From contig NC_079883.1 of NCBI RefSeq assembly GCF_029227915.1, forward strand, positions 1,178,001 through 1,242,000: a stretch of DNA of 64,000 nt, read 5' to 3'. Under the pieces are notes generated by a model, which had not been told where the DNA came from, searched no databases, and saw only the letters and a list, made by a program, of their open reading frames with translations. The translations under genes were made by a program, and so were the position numbers. Numbering within the stretch: position 1 is the stretch's first letter; each line of letters opens with the position of its first letter. This DNA is from Hydractinia symbiolongicarpus. Taxonomy: Eukaryota > Cnidaria > Hydrozoa > Anthoathecata > Hydractiniidae. Below are positions 1 through 10,250 of this stretch, one piece after another.

Positions 1-437
1 AGATGTTTAATCGCCGGCAAACGAAAACCCGCGATTTCCCGTAAATCCCGGACTCGGTCCGTATAGTCAAAAGTATACAAAGAAGATACCCAGGGAGTAA
101 ACTCATTTCCAGAACGATTTTTTAAATTATCTTTTCACCACTAAAACGCATGAGACTTGTAGTTTTCAAAAATGTTTTCATTTTTGATAAGACGCTGAAT
201 AAAAGATGTTTAATCGCCGGCAAACGAAAACCCGCGATTTCCCGTAAATCCTGGACTCAGCCCGTATAGTCAAAAGTATACAAAGAAAGTACCCAGGGAG
301 TAAACTCATTTCCCGAACGATTTTTTAAATTATTTTTTCACCACTAAAACGCATGAGACTTGTAGTTTTCAAAAATGTTTTCATTTTTGATAAGACGCAG
401 AATAAAAGATGTTAATCGCCGGCAAACGAAAACCCGC

Positions 438-452
438 GATTTCCCGTAAATC
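438..452 (+). other. Short dyad GATTT-CCCGT-AAATC (example)
   Basis: GATTT (438-442) and AAATC (448-452) are reverse complements around a 5-nt CCCGT spacer, at monomer positions 26-40. The many monomers that read GAATTCCCGT instead lose pairing in this arm, so the dyad is common but not universal. It is short and could be chance. Confidence 0.4.
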
Positions 453-484
453 CCGGGCTTGGCCCGTATAGTCGAATGTATGCA
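453..484 (+). other. Variable box of the monomer (positions ~41-72), three linked forms
   Basis: Across the array this segment takes three main forms whose ends vary together. Form 1 has GGACTCGG followed by GTCAAAAGTATAC. Form 2 has GGGCTTGG followed by GTCGAATGTATAC or GTATGC. Form 3 has GTGCTTGG followed by GTCGAGTATATAC. The example here is form 2 (GGGCTTGG at 455-462, GAATGTATGC after GTC). The flanking CCCGTAAAT and CAAAGAAAGTA stay nearly constant. Mixed forms occur, for example GACTCGG with GTCGAGTATATAC near 49,011-49,035 and GTGCTTGG with CAAAAGTATAC near 14,652-14,680. Two-form boxes of this kind in human alpha satellite distinguish A and B monomers by the protein they bind; applying that here is analogy only. 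Confidence 0.65.
454..466 (+). other. CGGGC-TTG-GCCCG hairpin in form-2 monomers (example)
   Basis: CGGGC (454-458) and GCCCG (462-466) pair perfectly around TTG. The stem exists only in monomers carrying the GGGCTTGG form of the variable box. GGACTCGG and GTGCTTGG monomers cannot form it. It is a 13-bp element with a strong GC stem but a tight 3-nt loop. Confidence 0.5.
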
Positions 485-570
485 AAGAAAGTACCCTGTG
501 AGTAAACTCATTTCCCGAACGATTTTTTAAATCATTTTTTCACCACTAAAACGCATGAGACTTGTAGTTT

Positions 571-592
571 TCAAAAATGTTTTCATTTTTGA
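571..592 (+). other. Conserved 22-bp dyad: 9-bp arms, TTTT loop (example)
   Basis: TCAAAAATG (571-579) and CATTTTTGA (584-592) are exact reverse complements separated by TTTT. This is monomer position 159-180, and the same element is at 166-187 in the first monomer. It recurs in most of the roughly 315 units. Two recurrent variant classes weaken it: CAGGAATG in place of CAAAAATG (for example 4,831) and the A-run variant CAAAAAAATTTTCAT (for example 48,311 and 52,572). Short dyads that may extrude cruciforms are reported as common in centromeric satellites lacking a CENP-B box. Whether this one forms in vivo is inference. Confidence 0.65.
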
Positions 593-1410
593 TGAGACGC
601 TGAATGAAAGAAGTTTAATCGCCGGCAAACGAAAACCCGTGATTTCCCGTAAATCCCGTGCTTGGCCCGTATAGTCGATTATATACAAAGAAAGTACCCT
701 GTGAGTACACTCATTTCCAGAACAATTTTTTAAATTATCTTTTCACCACTAAAACGCATGAGACTTGTAGTTTTCAAAAATGTGTTCATTTTTGATAAGA
801 CGCTGAATAAAAGATGTTTAATCGCCGGCAAACGAAAACCCGCGATTTCCCGTAAATCCTGGACTCAGCCCGTATAGTCAAAAGTATACAAAGAAAGTAC
901 CCAGGGAGTAAACTCATTTCCCGAACGATTTTTTAAATTATTTTTTCACCACTAAAACGCATGAGACTTGTAGTTTTCAAAAATGTTTTCATTTTTGATA
1001 AGACGCAGAATAAAAGATGTTAATCGCCGGCAAACAAAAACCCGCGATTTCCCGTAAACCCCGGACTCGGCCCGTATAGTCAAAAGTATACAAAGAAAGT
1101 ACCCTGCGAGTAAACCCATTTCCAGAACGATTTTTTAAATTATCTTTTCACCACTAAAACGCACGAGACTTGTAGTTTTCAAAAATGTTTTCATTTTTAA
1201 TGGGACGCTGAATAAAAGAAGTTAAATCGCCGGCAAACGAAAACCCGCGAATTCCCGTAAATCCCGAACTCGGCCCGTATAGTCAAAAGTATACAAAGAA
1301 AATACCCAGGGAGTAAACTCATTTCCAGAACGATTTTTTAAATTATCTTTTCACCACTAAAACGCATGAGACTTGTAGTTTTCAAAAATGTTTTCATTTT
1401 TGATGAGACG

Positions 1411-4400
1411 CTGAATAAAAGATGTTTAATCGCCGGCAAACGAAAACCCGCGATTTCCCGTAAATCCCGGACTCGGCCCGTATAGTCAAAAGTATACAAA
1501 GAAGATACCCAGGGAGTAAACTCATTTCCAGAACGATTTTTTAAATTATCTTTTCACCACTAAAACGCATGAGACTTGTAGTTTTCAAAAAGGTTTTCAT
1601 TTTTGATAAGACGCTGAATAAAAGATGTTTAATCGCCGGCAAACGAAAACCCGCGATTTCCCGTAAATCCTGGACTCAGCCCGTATAGTCAAAAGTATAC
1701 AAAGAAAGTACCCAGGGAGTAAACTCATTTCCCGAACGATTTTTTAAATTATTTTTTCACCACTAAAACGCATGAGACTTGTAGTTTTCAAAAATGTTTT
1801 CATTTTTGATAAGACGCAGAATAAAAGATGTTAATCGCCGGCAAACGAAAACCCGCGATTTCCCGTAAATCCCGGGCTTGGCCCGTATAGTCGAATGTAT
1901 GCAAAGAAAGTACCCTGTGAGTAAACTCATTTCCCGAACGATTTTTTAAATCATTTTTTCACCACTAAAACGCATGAGACTTGTAGTTTTCAAAAATGTT
2001 TTCATTTTTGATAAGACGCAGAATAAAAGATGTTAATCGCCGGCAAACGAAAACCCGCGATTTCCCGTAAATCCCGGGCTTGGCCCGTATAGTCGAATGT
2101 ATGCAACGAAAGTACCCTGTGAGTAAACTCATTTCCCGAACGATTTTTTAAATTATTTTTTCACCACTAAAACGCATGAGACTTGTAGTTTTCAAAAATG
2201 TTTTCATTTTTGATGAGACGCTGAATGAAAGAAGTTTAATCGCCGGCAAACGAAAACCCGCGATTTCCCGTAAATCCCGTGCTTGGCCCGTATAGTCGAG
2301 TATATACAAAGAAAGTACCCTGTGAGTACACTCATTTCCAGAACGATTTTTTAAATTATCTTTTCACCACTAAAACGCATGAGACTTGTAGTCTTCAAAA
2401 ATGTTTTCATTTTTGATTAGACGCGGAATAAAAGAAGTTTAATCGCCGGCAAACGAAAACCCGCGATTTCCCGTAAATCCCGGACTCGGCCCGTATAGTC
2501 AAAAGTATACAAAAAAAGTACCCTGCGAGTAAACTCATTTTCAGAACGATTTTTTAAATTATCTTTTCACCACTAAAACGCACGAGACTTGTAGTTTTCA
2601 AAAATGTTTTCATTTTTGATGAGACGCTGAATAAAAGAAGTTTAATCGCCGGCAAACGAAAACCCGCGATTTCCCGTAAATCCCGGACTCGGCCCGTATA
2701 GTCAAAATTATACAAAGAAAGTACCCAGGGAGTAAACTCATTTCCCGAACGATTTTTTAAATTTTTTTTTCACCACTAAAACACATGAGACTTGTAGTTT
2801 TCAGGAATGTTTTCATTTTTGATGAGACGCTTAATGAAAGAAGTTTAATCGCCGGCAAACGAAAACCCGCGATTTCCCGTAAATCCCGGGCTTGGCCCGT
2901 ATATTCGTATGTATACAAAGAAAGTACCCTGTGAGTAAACTCATTTCCCGAACGATTTTTTAAATTATTTTTTCACCACTAAAACGCATGAGACTTGTAG
3001 TTTTCAAAAAGGTTTTCATTTTTGATGAGACGCTGAATAAAAGAATTTTAATCGCCGAAAAACGAAAACCCGCAATTTCCCGTAAATTCCGTGCTTGGCT
3101 CGTATAGTCGAGTATATACAAAGAAAGTACCCTGTCAGTAAACTCCTTTCCAGAACGATTTTTTATATTATCTTTTCACCACTAAAACGCATGAGACTTG
3201 TAGTTTTCAAAAATGTTTTCATTTTTGATGAGACGCCGAATAAAAGAAGTTTAATCGCCGGCAAACAAAAACCCGCGATTTCCCGTAAACCCCGGACTCG
3301 GCCCGTATAGTCAAAAGTATACAAAGAAAGTACCCTGCGAGTAAACCCATTTCCAGAACGATTTTTTAAATTATCTTTTCACCACTAAAACGCACGAGAC
3401 TTGTAGTTTTCAAAAATGTTTTCATTTTTAATGGGACGCTGAATAAAAGAAGTTAAATCGCCGGCAAACGAAAACCCGCGAATTCCCGTAAATCCCGAAC
3501 TCGGCCCGTATAGTCAAAAGTATACAAAGAAAATACCCAGGGAGTAAACTCATTTCCAGAACGATTTTTTAAATTATCTTTTCACCACTAAAACGCATGA
3601 GACTTGTAGTTTTCAAAAATGTTTTCATTTTTGATGAGACGCTGAATAAAAGATGTTTAATCGCCGGCAAACGAAAACCCGCGATTTCCCGTAAATCCCG
3701 GACTCGGCCCGTATAGTCAAAAGTATACAAAGAAGATACCCAGGGAGTAAACTCATTTCCAGAACGATTTTTTAAATTATCTTTTCACCACTAAAACGCA
3801 TGAGACTTGTAGTTTTCAAAAATGTTTTCATTTTTGATAAGACGCTGAATAAAAGATGTTTAATCGCCGGCAAACGAAAACCCGCGATTTCCCGTAAATC
3901 CTGGACTCAGCCCGTATAGTCAAAAGTATACAAATAAAGTACCCAGGGAGTAAACTCATTTCCCGAACGATTTTTTAAATTATTTTTTCACCACTAAAAC
4001 GCATGAGACTTGTAGTTTTCAAAAATGTTTTCATTTTTGATAAGACGCAGAATAAAAGATGTTAATCGCCGGCAAACGAAAACCCGCGATTTCCCGTAAA
4101 TCCCGGGCTTGGCCCGTATAGTCGAATGTATGCAAAGAAAGTACCCTGTGAGTAAACTCATTTCCCGAACGATTTTTTAAATCATTTTTTCACCACTAAA
4201 ACGCATGAGACTTGTAGTTTTCAAAAATGTTTTCATTTTTGATGAGACGCTGAATGAAAGAAGTTTAATCGCCGGCAAACGAAAACCCGTGATTTCCCGT
4301 AAATCCCGTGCTTGGCCCGTATAGTCGAGTATATACAAAGAAAGTACCCTGTGAGTACACTCATTTCCAGAACGATTTTTTAAATTATCTTTTCACCACT

Positions 4401-5030
4401 AAAACGCATGAGACTTGTAGTCTTCAAAAATATTTTCATTTTTGATTAGACGCGGAATAAAAGAAGTTTAGTCGCCGGCAAACGAAAACCCGCGATTTCC
4501 CGTAAATCCCGGACTCGGCCCGTATAGTCAAAAGTATAAAAAAAAAGTACCCTGCGAGTAAACTCATTTTCAGAACGATTTTTTAAATTATCTTTTCACC
4601 ACTAAAACGCACGAGACTTGTAGTTTTCAAAAATGTTTTCATTTTTGATGAGACGCTGAATAAAAGAAGTTTAATCGCCGGCAAACGAAAACCCGCGATT
4701 TCCCGTAAATCCCGGACTCGGCCCGTATAGTCAAAAGTATACAAAGAAAGTACCCAGGGAGTAAACTCATTTCCCGAACGATTTTTTAAATTTTTTTTTC
4801 ACCACTAAAACACATGAGACTTGTAGTTTTCAGGAATGTTTTCATTTTTGATGAGACGCTTAATGAAAGAAGTTTAATCGCCGGCAAACGAAAACCCGCG
4901 ATTTCCCGTAAATCCCGGGCTTGGCCCGTATATTCGTATGTATACAAAGAAAGTACCCTGTGAGTAAACTAATTTCCCGAACGATTTTTTAAATTATTTT
5001 TTCACCACTAAAACGCATGAGACTTGTAGT
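1411..5030. repeat. ~2,231-bp 11-mer HOR: one full copy and a shortened second copy
   Basis: Landmarks are AGAAGATACC at 1,500 and 3,731 and CTGGACTCAG at 1,670 and 3,901, each 2,231 bp apart (11 x 203 less 2). Copy 1 runs to about 3,641. Copy 2 follows a similar monomer order to about 5,030, where it skips the AAAAGGTTTTC monomer seen near 3,010 and leads into the trimer duplication. Copy 1 also has the GGGCTTGG monomer with ATGTATGC twice in a row (about 1,820 and 2,030), while copy 2 has it once, so single-monomer gain or loss has occurred. Edges are approximate. Confidence 0.75.
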
Positions 5031-6010
5031 TTTCAAAAATGTTTTCATTTTTGATGAGACGCCGAATAAAAGAAGTTTAATCGCCGGCAAACAAAAACCC
5101 GCGATTTCCCGTAAACCCCGGACTCGGCCCGTATAGTCAAAAGTATACAAAGAAAATACCCAGGGAGTAAACTCATTTCCAGAACGATTTTTTAAATTAT
5201 CTTTTCACCACTAAAACGCATGAGACTTGTAGTTTTCAAAAATGTTTTCATTTTTGATAAGACGCTGAATAAAAGATGTTTAATCGCCGGCAAACGAAAA
5301 CCCGCGATTTCCCGTAAATCCTGGACTCAGCCCGTATACTCAAAAGTATACAAAGAAAGTACCCAGGGAGTAAACTCATTTCCCGAACGATTTTTTAAAT
5401 TTTTTTTTCACCACTAAAACACATGAGACTTGTAGTTTTCAGGAATGTTTTCATTTTTGATGAGACGCTTAATGAAAGAAGTTTAATCGCCGGCAAACGA
5501 AAACCCGCGATTTCCCGTAAATCCCGGGCTTGGCCCGTATATTCGTATGTATACAAAGAAAGTACCCTGTGAGTAAACTAATTTCCCGAACGATTTTTTA
5601 AATTATTTTTTCACCACTAAAACGCATGAGACTTGTAGTTTTCAAAAATGTTTTCATTTTTGATGAGACGCCGAATAAAAGAAGTTTAATCGCCGGCAAA
5701 CAAAAACCCGCGATTTCCCGTAAACCCCGGACTCGGCCCGTATAGTCAAAAGTATACAAAGAAAATACCCAGGGAGTAAACTCATTTCCAGAACGATTTT
5801 TTAAATTATCTTTTCACCACTAAAACGCATGAGACTTGTAGTTTTCAAAAATGTTTTCATTTTTGATAAGACGCTGAATAAAAGATGTTTAATCGCCGGC
5901 AAACGAAAACCCGCGATTTCCCGTAAATCCTGGACTCAGCCCGTATACTCAAAAGTATACAAAGAAAGTACCCAGGGAGTAAACTCATTTCCCGAACGAT
6001 TTTTTAAATT
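4735..6010. repeat. 609-bp trimer tandem duplication
   Basis: CAGGAATG at 4,831 and 5,440, and CTGGACTCAG at 5,321 and 5,930, are each 609 bp apart, exactly 3 monomers. The left copy starts after the divergent boxes near 4,735. The match ends near 6,010, where one copy has TTTTTTTTT and the other TTATTTTTT. A private change, GTATACTC for GTATAGTC, is shared at about 5,335 and 5,944 and marks the event as recent. Confidence 0.8.
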
Positions 6011-6690
6011 ATTTTTTCACCACTAAAACGCATGAGACTTGTAGTTTTCAAAAATGTTTTCATTTTTGATAAGACGCAGAATAAAAGATGTTAATCGCTG
6101 GCAAACGAAAACCCGCGATTTCCCGTAAATCCCGGGCTTGGCCCGTATAGTCGAATGTATGCAAAGAAAGTACCCTGTGAGTAAACTCATTTCCCGAACG
6201 ATTTTTTAAACTATTTTTTCACCACTAAAACGCATGAGATTTTTAGTTTTCAAAAATGTTTTCATTTTTGATGAGACGCTGAATGAAAGAAGTTTAACCG
6301 CCGGCAAACGAAAACCCGCGATTTCCCGTAAATCCCGTGCTTGGCCCGTATAGTCGAGTATATACAAAGAAAGTACCCTGTGAGTACACTCATTTCCAGA
6401 ACGATTTTTTAAATTATCTTTTCACCACTAAAACGCATGAGACTTGTAGTCTTCAAAAATGTTTTCATTTTTGATTAGACGCGGAATAAAAGAAGTTTAA
6501 TCGCCGGCAAACGAAAACCCGCGATTTCCCGTAAATCCCGGACTCGGCCCGTATAGTCAAAAGTATACAAAAAAAGTACCCTGCGAGTAAACTCATTTTC
6601 AGAACGATTTTTTAAATTATCTTTTCACCACTAAAACGCACGAGACTTGTAGTTTTCAAAAATGTTTTCATTTTTGATGAGACGCTGAAT
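6011..6690. repeat. Continuation of the 11-mer monomer order
   Basis: These monomers follow the order seen 2,029 bp upstream: the GGGCTTGG unit with a CAGAATAAAAG tail, then GTGCTTGG, then the unit with GATTAGACGCGG (4,444 and 6,473). The spacing is 10 monomers less 1 base. Nothing other than satellite is present. Confidence 0.65.
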
Positions 6691-9125
6691 AAAAGAAGTT
6701 TAATCGCCGGCAAACGAAAACCCGCGATTTCCCGTAAATCCCGGACTCGGCCCGTATAGTCAAAAGTATACAAAGAAAGTACCCAGGGAGTAAACTCATT
6801 TCCCGAACGATTTTTTAAATTTTTTTTTCACCACTAAAACACATGAGACTTGTAGTTTTCAGGAATGTTTTCATTTTTGATGAGACGCTTAATGAAAGAA
6901 GTTTAATCGCCGGCAAACGAAAACCCGCGATTTCCCGTAAATCACGGGCTTGGCCCGTATATTCGTATGTATACAAAGAAAGTACCCTGTGAGTAAACTC
7001 ATTTCCCGAACGATTTTTTAAATTATTTTTTCACCACTAAAACGCATGAGACTTGTAGTTTTCAAAAAGGTTTTCATTTTTGATGAGACGCTGAATAAAA
7101 GAATTTTAATCGCCGGCAAACGAAAACCCGCAATTTCCCGTAAATTCCGTGCTTGGCTCGTATAGTCGAGTATATACAAAGAAAGTACCCTGTCAGTAAA
7201 CTCCTTTCCAGAACGATTTTTTATATTATCTTTTCACCACTAAAACGCATGAGACTTGTAGTTTTCAAAAATGTTTTCATTTTTGATGAGACGCCGAATA
7301 AAAGAAGTTTAATCGCCGGCAAACAAAAACCCGCGATTTCCCGTAAACCCCGGACTCGGCCCGTATAGTCAAAAGTATACAAAGAAAGTACCCTGCGAGT
7401 AAACCCATTTCCAGAACGATTTTTTAAATTATCTTTTCACCACTAAAACGCACGAGACTTGTAGTTTTCAAAAATGTTTTCATTTTTAATGGGACGCTGA
7501 ATAAAAGAAGTTAAATCGCCGGCAAACGAAAACCCGCGAATTCCCGTAAATCCCGAACTCGGCCCGTATAGTCAAAAGTATACAAAGAAAATACCCAGGG
7601 AGTAAACTCATTTCCAGAACGATTTTTTAAATTATCTTTTCACCACTAAAACGCATGAGACTTGTAGTTTTCAAAAATGTTTTCATTTTTGATAAGACGC
7701 TGAATAAAAGATGTTTAATCGCCGGCAAACGAAAACCCGCGATTTCCCGTAAATCCTGGACTCGGCCCGTATAGTCAAAAGTATACAAAGAAAGTACCCA
7801 GGGAGTAAACGCATTTCCCGAACTATTTTTTAAATTATTTTTTCACCACTAAAACGCATGAGACTTGTAGTTTTTAAAAATGTTTAAATTTTTGATAAGA
7901 CGCTGAATAAAAGAAGTTTAATCGCCGGCAATCGAAAACCCGCGATTTCCCGTAAATCCCGGACTCGGCCCGTATAGTCAAAAGTATACAAAGAAAGTAC
8001 CCAGGGAGTAAACTCATTTCCCGAACGATTTTTTAAATTTTTTTTTCACCACTAAAACACATGAGACTTGTAGTTTTCAGGAATGTTTTCATTTTTGATG
8101 AGACGCTTAATGAAAGAAGTTTAATCGCCGGCAAACGAAAACCCGCGATTTCCCGTAAATCCCGGGCTTGGCCCGTATATTCGTATGTATACAAAGAAAG
8201 TACCCTGTGAGTAAACTCATTTCCCGAACGATTTTTTAAATTACTTTTTCACCACTAAAACGCATGAGACTTGTAGTTTTCAAAAAGGTTTTCATTTTTG
8301 ATGAGACGCTGAATAAAAGAATTTTAATCGCCGGCAAACGAAAACCCGCAATTTCCCGTAAATTCCGTGCTTGGCTCGTATAGTCGAGTATATACAAAGA
8401 AAGTACCCTGTCAGTAAACTCCTTTCCAGAACGATTTTTTATATTATCTTTTCACCACTAAAACGCATGAGACTTGTAGTTTTCAAAAATGTTTTCATTT
8501 TTGATGAGACGCCGAATAAAAGAAGTTTAATCGCCGGCAAACAAAAACCTGCGATTTCCCGTAAACCCCGGACTCGGCCCGTATAGTCAAAAGTATACAA
8601 AGAAAGTACCCTGCGAGTAAACCCATTTCCAGAACGATTTTTTAAATTATCTTTTCACCACTAAAACGCACGAGACTTGTAGTTTTCAAAAATGTTTTCA
8701 TTTTTAATGGGACGCTGAATAAAAGAAGTTAAATCGCCGGCAAACGAAAACCCGCGAATTCCCGTAAATCCCGAACTCGGCCCGTATAGTCAAAAGTATA
8801 CAAAGAAAATACCCAGGGAGTAAACTCATTTCCAGAACGATTTTTTAAATTATCTTTTCACCACTAAAACGCATGAGACTTGTAGTTTTCAAAAATGTTT
8901 TCATTTTTGATAAGACGCTGAATAAAAGATGTTTAATCGCCGGCAAACGAAAACCCGCGATTTCCCGTAAATCCTGGACTCGGCCCGTATAGTCAAAAGT
9001 ATACAAAGAAAGTACCCAGGGAGTAAACGCATTTCCCGAACGATTTTTTAAATTATTTTTTCACCACTAAAACGCATGAGACTTGTAGTTTTCAAAAATG
9101 TTTAATTTTTTGATAAGACGCAGAA
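6690..9125. repeat. 1,218-bp 6-mer HOR, two copies
   Basis: CAGGAATG at 6,860 and 8,078 and AATGGGACG at 7,488 and 8,706 are each exactly 1,218 bp apart, 6 x 203. Each copy contains the units with AAAAAGGTTTTC, with GCTTGGCTCG and with AATGGGACG in that order. The last monomer of each copy carries an altered tract, TGTTTAAATTT near 7,881 and TGTTTAATTTT near 9,100, so the unit diverged slightly after duplication. An identical short open frame recurs in both copies and also near 3,095; it is a by-product of the repeat. Confidence 0.85.
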
Positions 9126-10250
9126 TAAAAGATGTTAATCGCCGGCAAACGAAAACCCGCGATTTCCTGTAAATCCCGGGCTTGGCCCGTATAGTCGAAT
9201 GTATGCAAAGAAAGTACCCTGTGAGTAAACTCACTTCCCGAACGATTTTTTAAATTATTTTTTCACCACTAAAACGCATGAGACTTGTAGTTTTCAAAAA
9301 TGTTTTCATTTTTGATGAGACGCTGAATGAAAGAAGTTTAATCGCCGGCAAACGAAAACCCGCGAATTCCCGTAAATCCCGAACTCGGCCCGTATAGTCA
9401 AAAGTATACAAAGAAAATACCCAGGGAGTAAACTCATTCCCAGAACGATTTTTCAAATTATCTTTTCACCACTAAAACGCATGAGACTTGTAGTTTTCAA
9501 AAATGTTTTCATTTTTGATAAGACGCTGAATAAAAGATGTTTAATCGCCGGCAAACAAAAACCCGCGATTTCCCGTAAATCCTGGACTCGGCCCGTATAG
9601 TCAAAAGTATACAAAGAAAGTACCCAGGGAGTAAACTCATTTCCCGAACGATTTTTTAAATTATTTTTTCACCACTAAAACGCATGAGACTTGTAGTTTT
9701 CAAAAATGTTTTCATTTTTGATAAGACGCAGAATAAAAGATGTTGATCGCCGGCAAACGAAAACCCGCGATTTCCCGTAAATCCCGGGTTTGGCCCGTAT
9801 AGTCGAATGTATGCAAACAAAGTACTCTGTGAGTAAACTCATTTCCCGAACGATTTTTTAAATTATTTATTCACCACTAAAACGCATGAGACTTGTAGTT
9901 TTCAAAAATGTTTTCATTTTTGATGAGACGCTGAATGGAAGAAGTTTAATCGCCGGCAAACGAAAACCCGCGATTTCCCGTAAATCCCGTGCTTGGCCCG
10001 TATAGTCGAGTATATACAAAGAAAGTACCCTGTGAGTACACTCATTTCCAGAACGATTTTTTAAATTATCTTTTCACCACTAAAACGCATGAGACTTGTA
10101 GTCTTCAAAAATGTTTTCATTTTTGATGAGACGCGGAATAAAAGAAGTTTAATCGCCGGCAAACGAAAACCCGCGATTTCCCGTAAATCCCGGACTCGGC
10201 CCGTATAGTCAAAAGTATACAAAGAAGATACCCAGGGAGTAAACTCATTT
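9126..10250. repeat. Unassigned monomers between two HORs
   Basis: About 5.5 monomers of mixed type occur in the order GGGCTTGG, GAACTCGG, CTGGACTCGG, GGGTTTGG, GTGCTTGG and GGACTCGG with AGAAGATACC. Each type exists elsewhere in the window, but I did not find the whole order repeated. One unit reads TTATTTATTCACC near 9,865 instead of the usual T-run. No gene is seen. Confidence 0.6.

Larger units (their letters stand above)
433..466 (+). other. Helically phased CCCG cluster in the monomer (example)
   Basis: CCCG begins at 433, 443, 452 and 463, spaced 10, 9 and 11 bp. In monomer coordinates these are 21, 31, 40 and 51, and a fifth CCCG starts at 102 (514 here), about five helical turns later. 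The same spacing recurs in most monomers, although point changes remove single members (for example CCTGG at position 40 in a large subset). Spacing near one DNA turn places the motifs on one face of the helix. That could suit rotational nucleosome positioning or a multi-finger DNA-binding protein. No binding protein can be named from the sequence. Confidence 0.6.
413..615 (+). repeat. Representative 203-bp monomer
   Basis: This is one complete unit, from TAATCGCC to the base before the next TAATCGCC. In order it holds a conserved CG-rich block with one GCCGGC palindrome (1-40), a variable box (41-72), a segment with two common forms (about 101-128) that includes two T6 runs, a well-conserved stretch around ACTAAAACGCATGAGAC (about 133-149), a dyad (159-180), and a tail ending in GAATGAAAGAAGTT or close variants. 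Composition falls from CG-rich on the left to AT-rich on the right. The two TTTTTT runs near 111-116 and 123-128, with further A/T runs at 156-178, could bend DNA; that is inference. Length 203 leaves remainder 2 on division by 3, so no frame stays open across units. Confidence 0.93.
1..1410. repeat. Leading 7-monomer segment with internal trimer spacing
   Basis: The AGAAGATACC variant at 81 recurs at 1,500 (1,419 bp, 7 monomers less 2 bases). CTGGACTCAG occurs at 251 and 859 (608 bp, 3 monomers less 1). The segment therefore looks like a rearranged, shortened relative of the 11-mer that follows. It starts mid-monomer at the window edge. No gene is present. Confidence 0.7.

Noticed and set aside
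466-490. TATA-like promoter at GTATATAC or GTATAC
   Set aside because: The element is part of the variable box in every unit and has no consistent downstream signal. Satellite transcription is possible but nothing here defines a promoter.
412-615. CENP-B box in the monomer
   Set aside because: I compared both strands with the pattern TTCGnnnnAnnCGGG. The nearest matches, TTCGTTTGCC and TTCGGGAAATG on the minus strand, keep the TTCG but lack the CGGG at the right distance.
3095-3310. Recurring 71-codon open frame on the plus strand (also near 7,153, 8,371, 32,703, 35,342, 37,778, 42,042, 43,533, 46,376, 49,623 and 57,536)
   Set aside because: It is the satellite read through about one monomer in units that happen to have GGCTCG or GGCTTG and a start codon. 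The 203-bp period changes frame each unit and closes it. Substitutions do not favour synonymous sites, there is no ribosome-binding or splice context, and the predicted peptides match no family I know.
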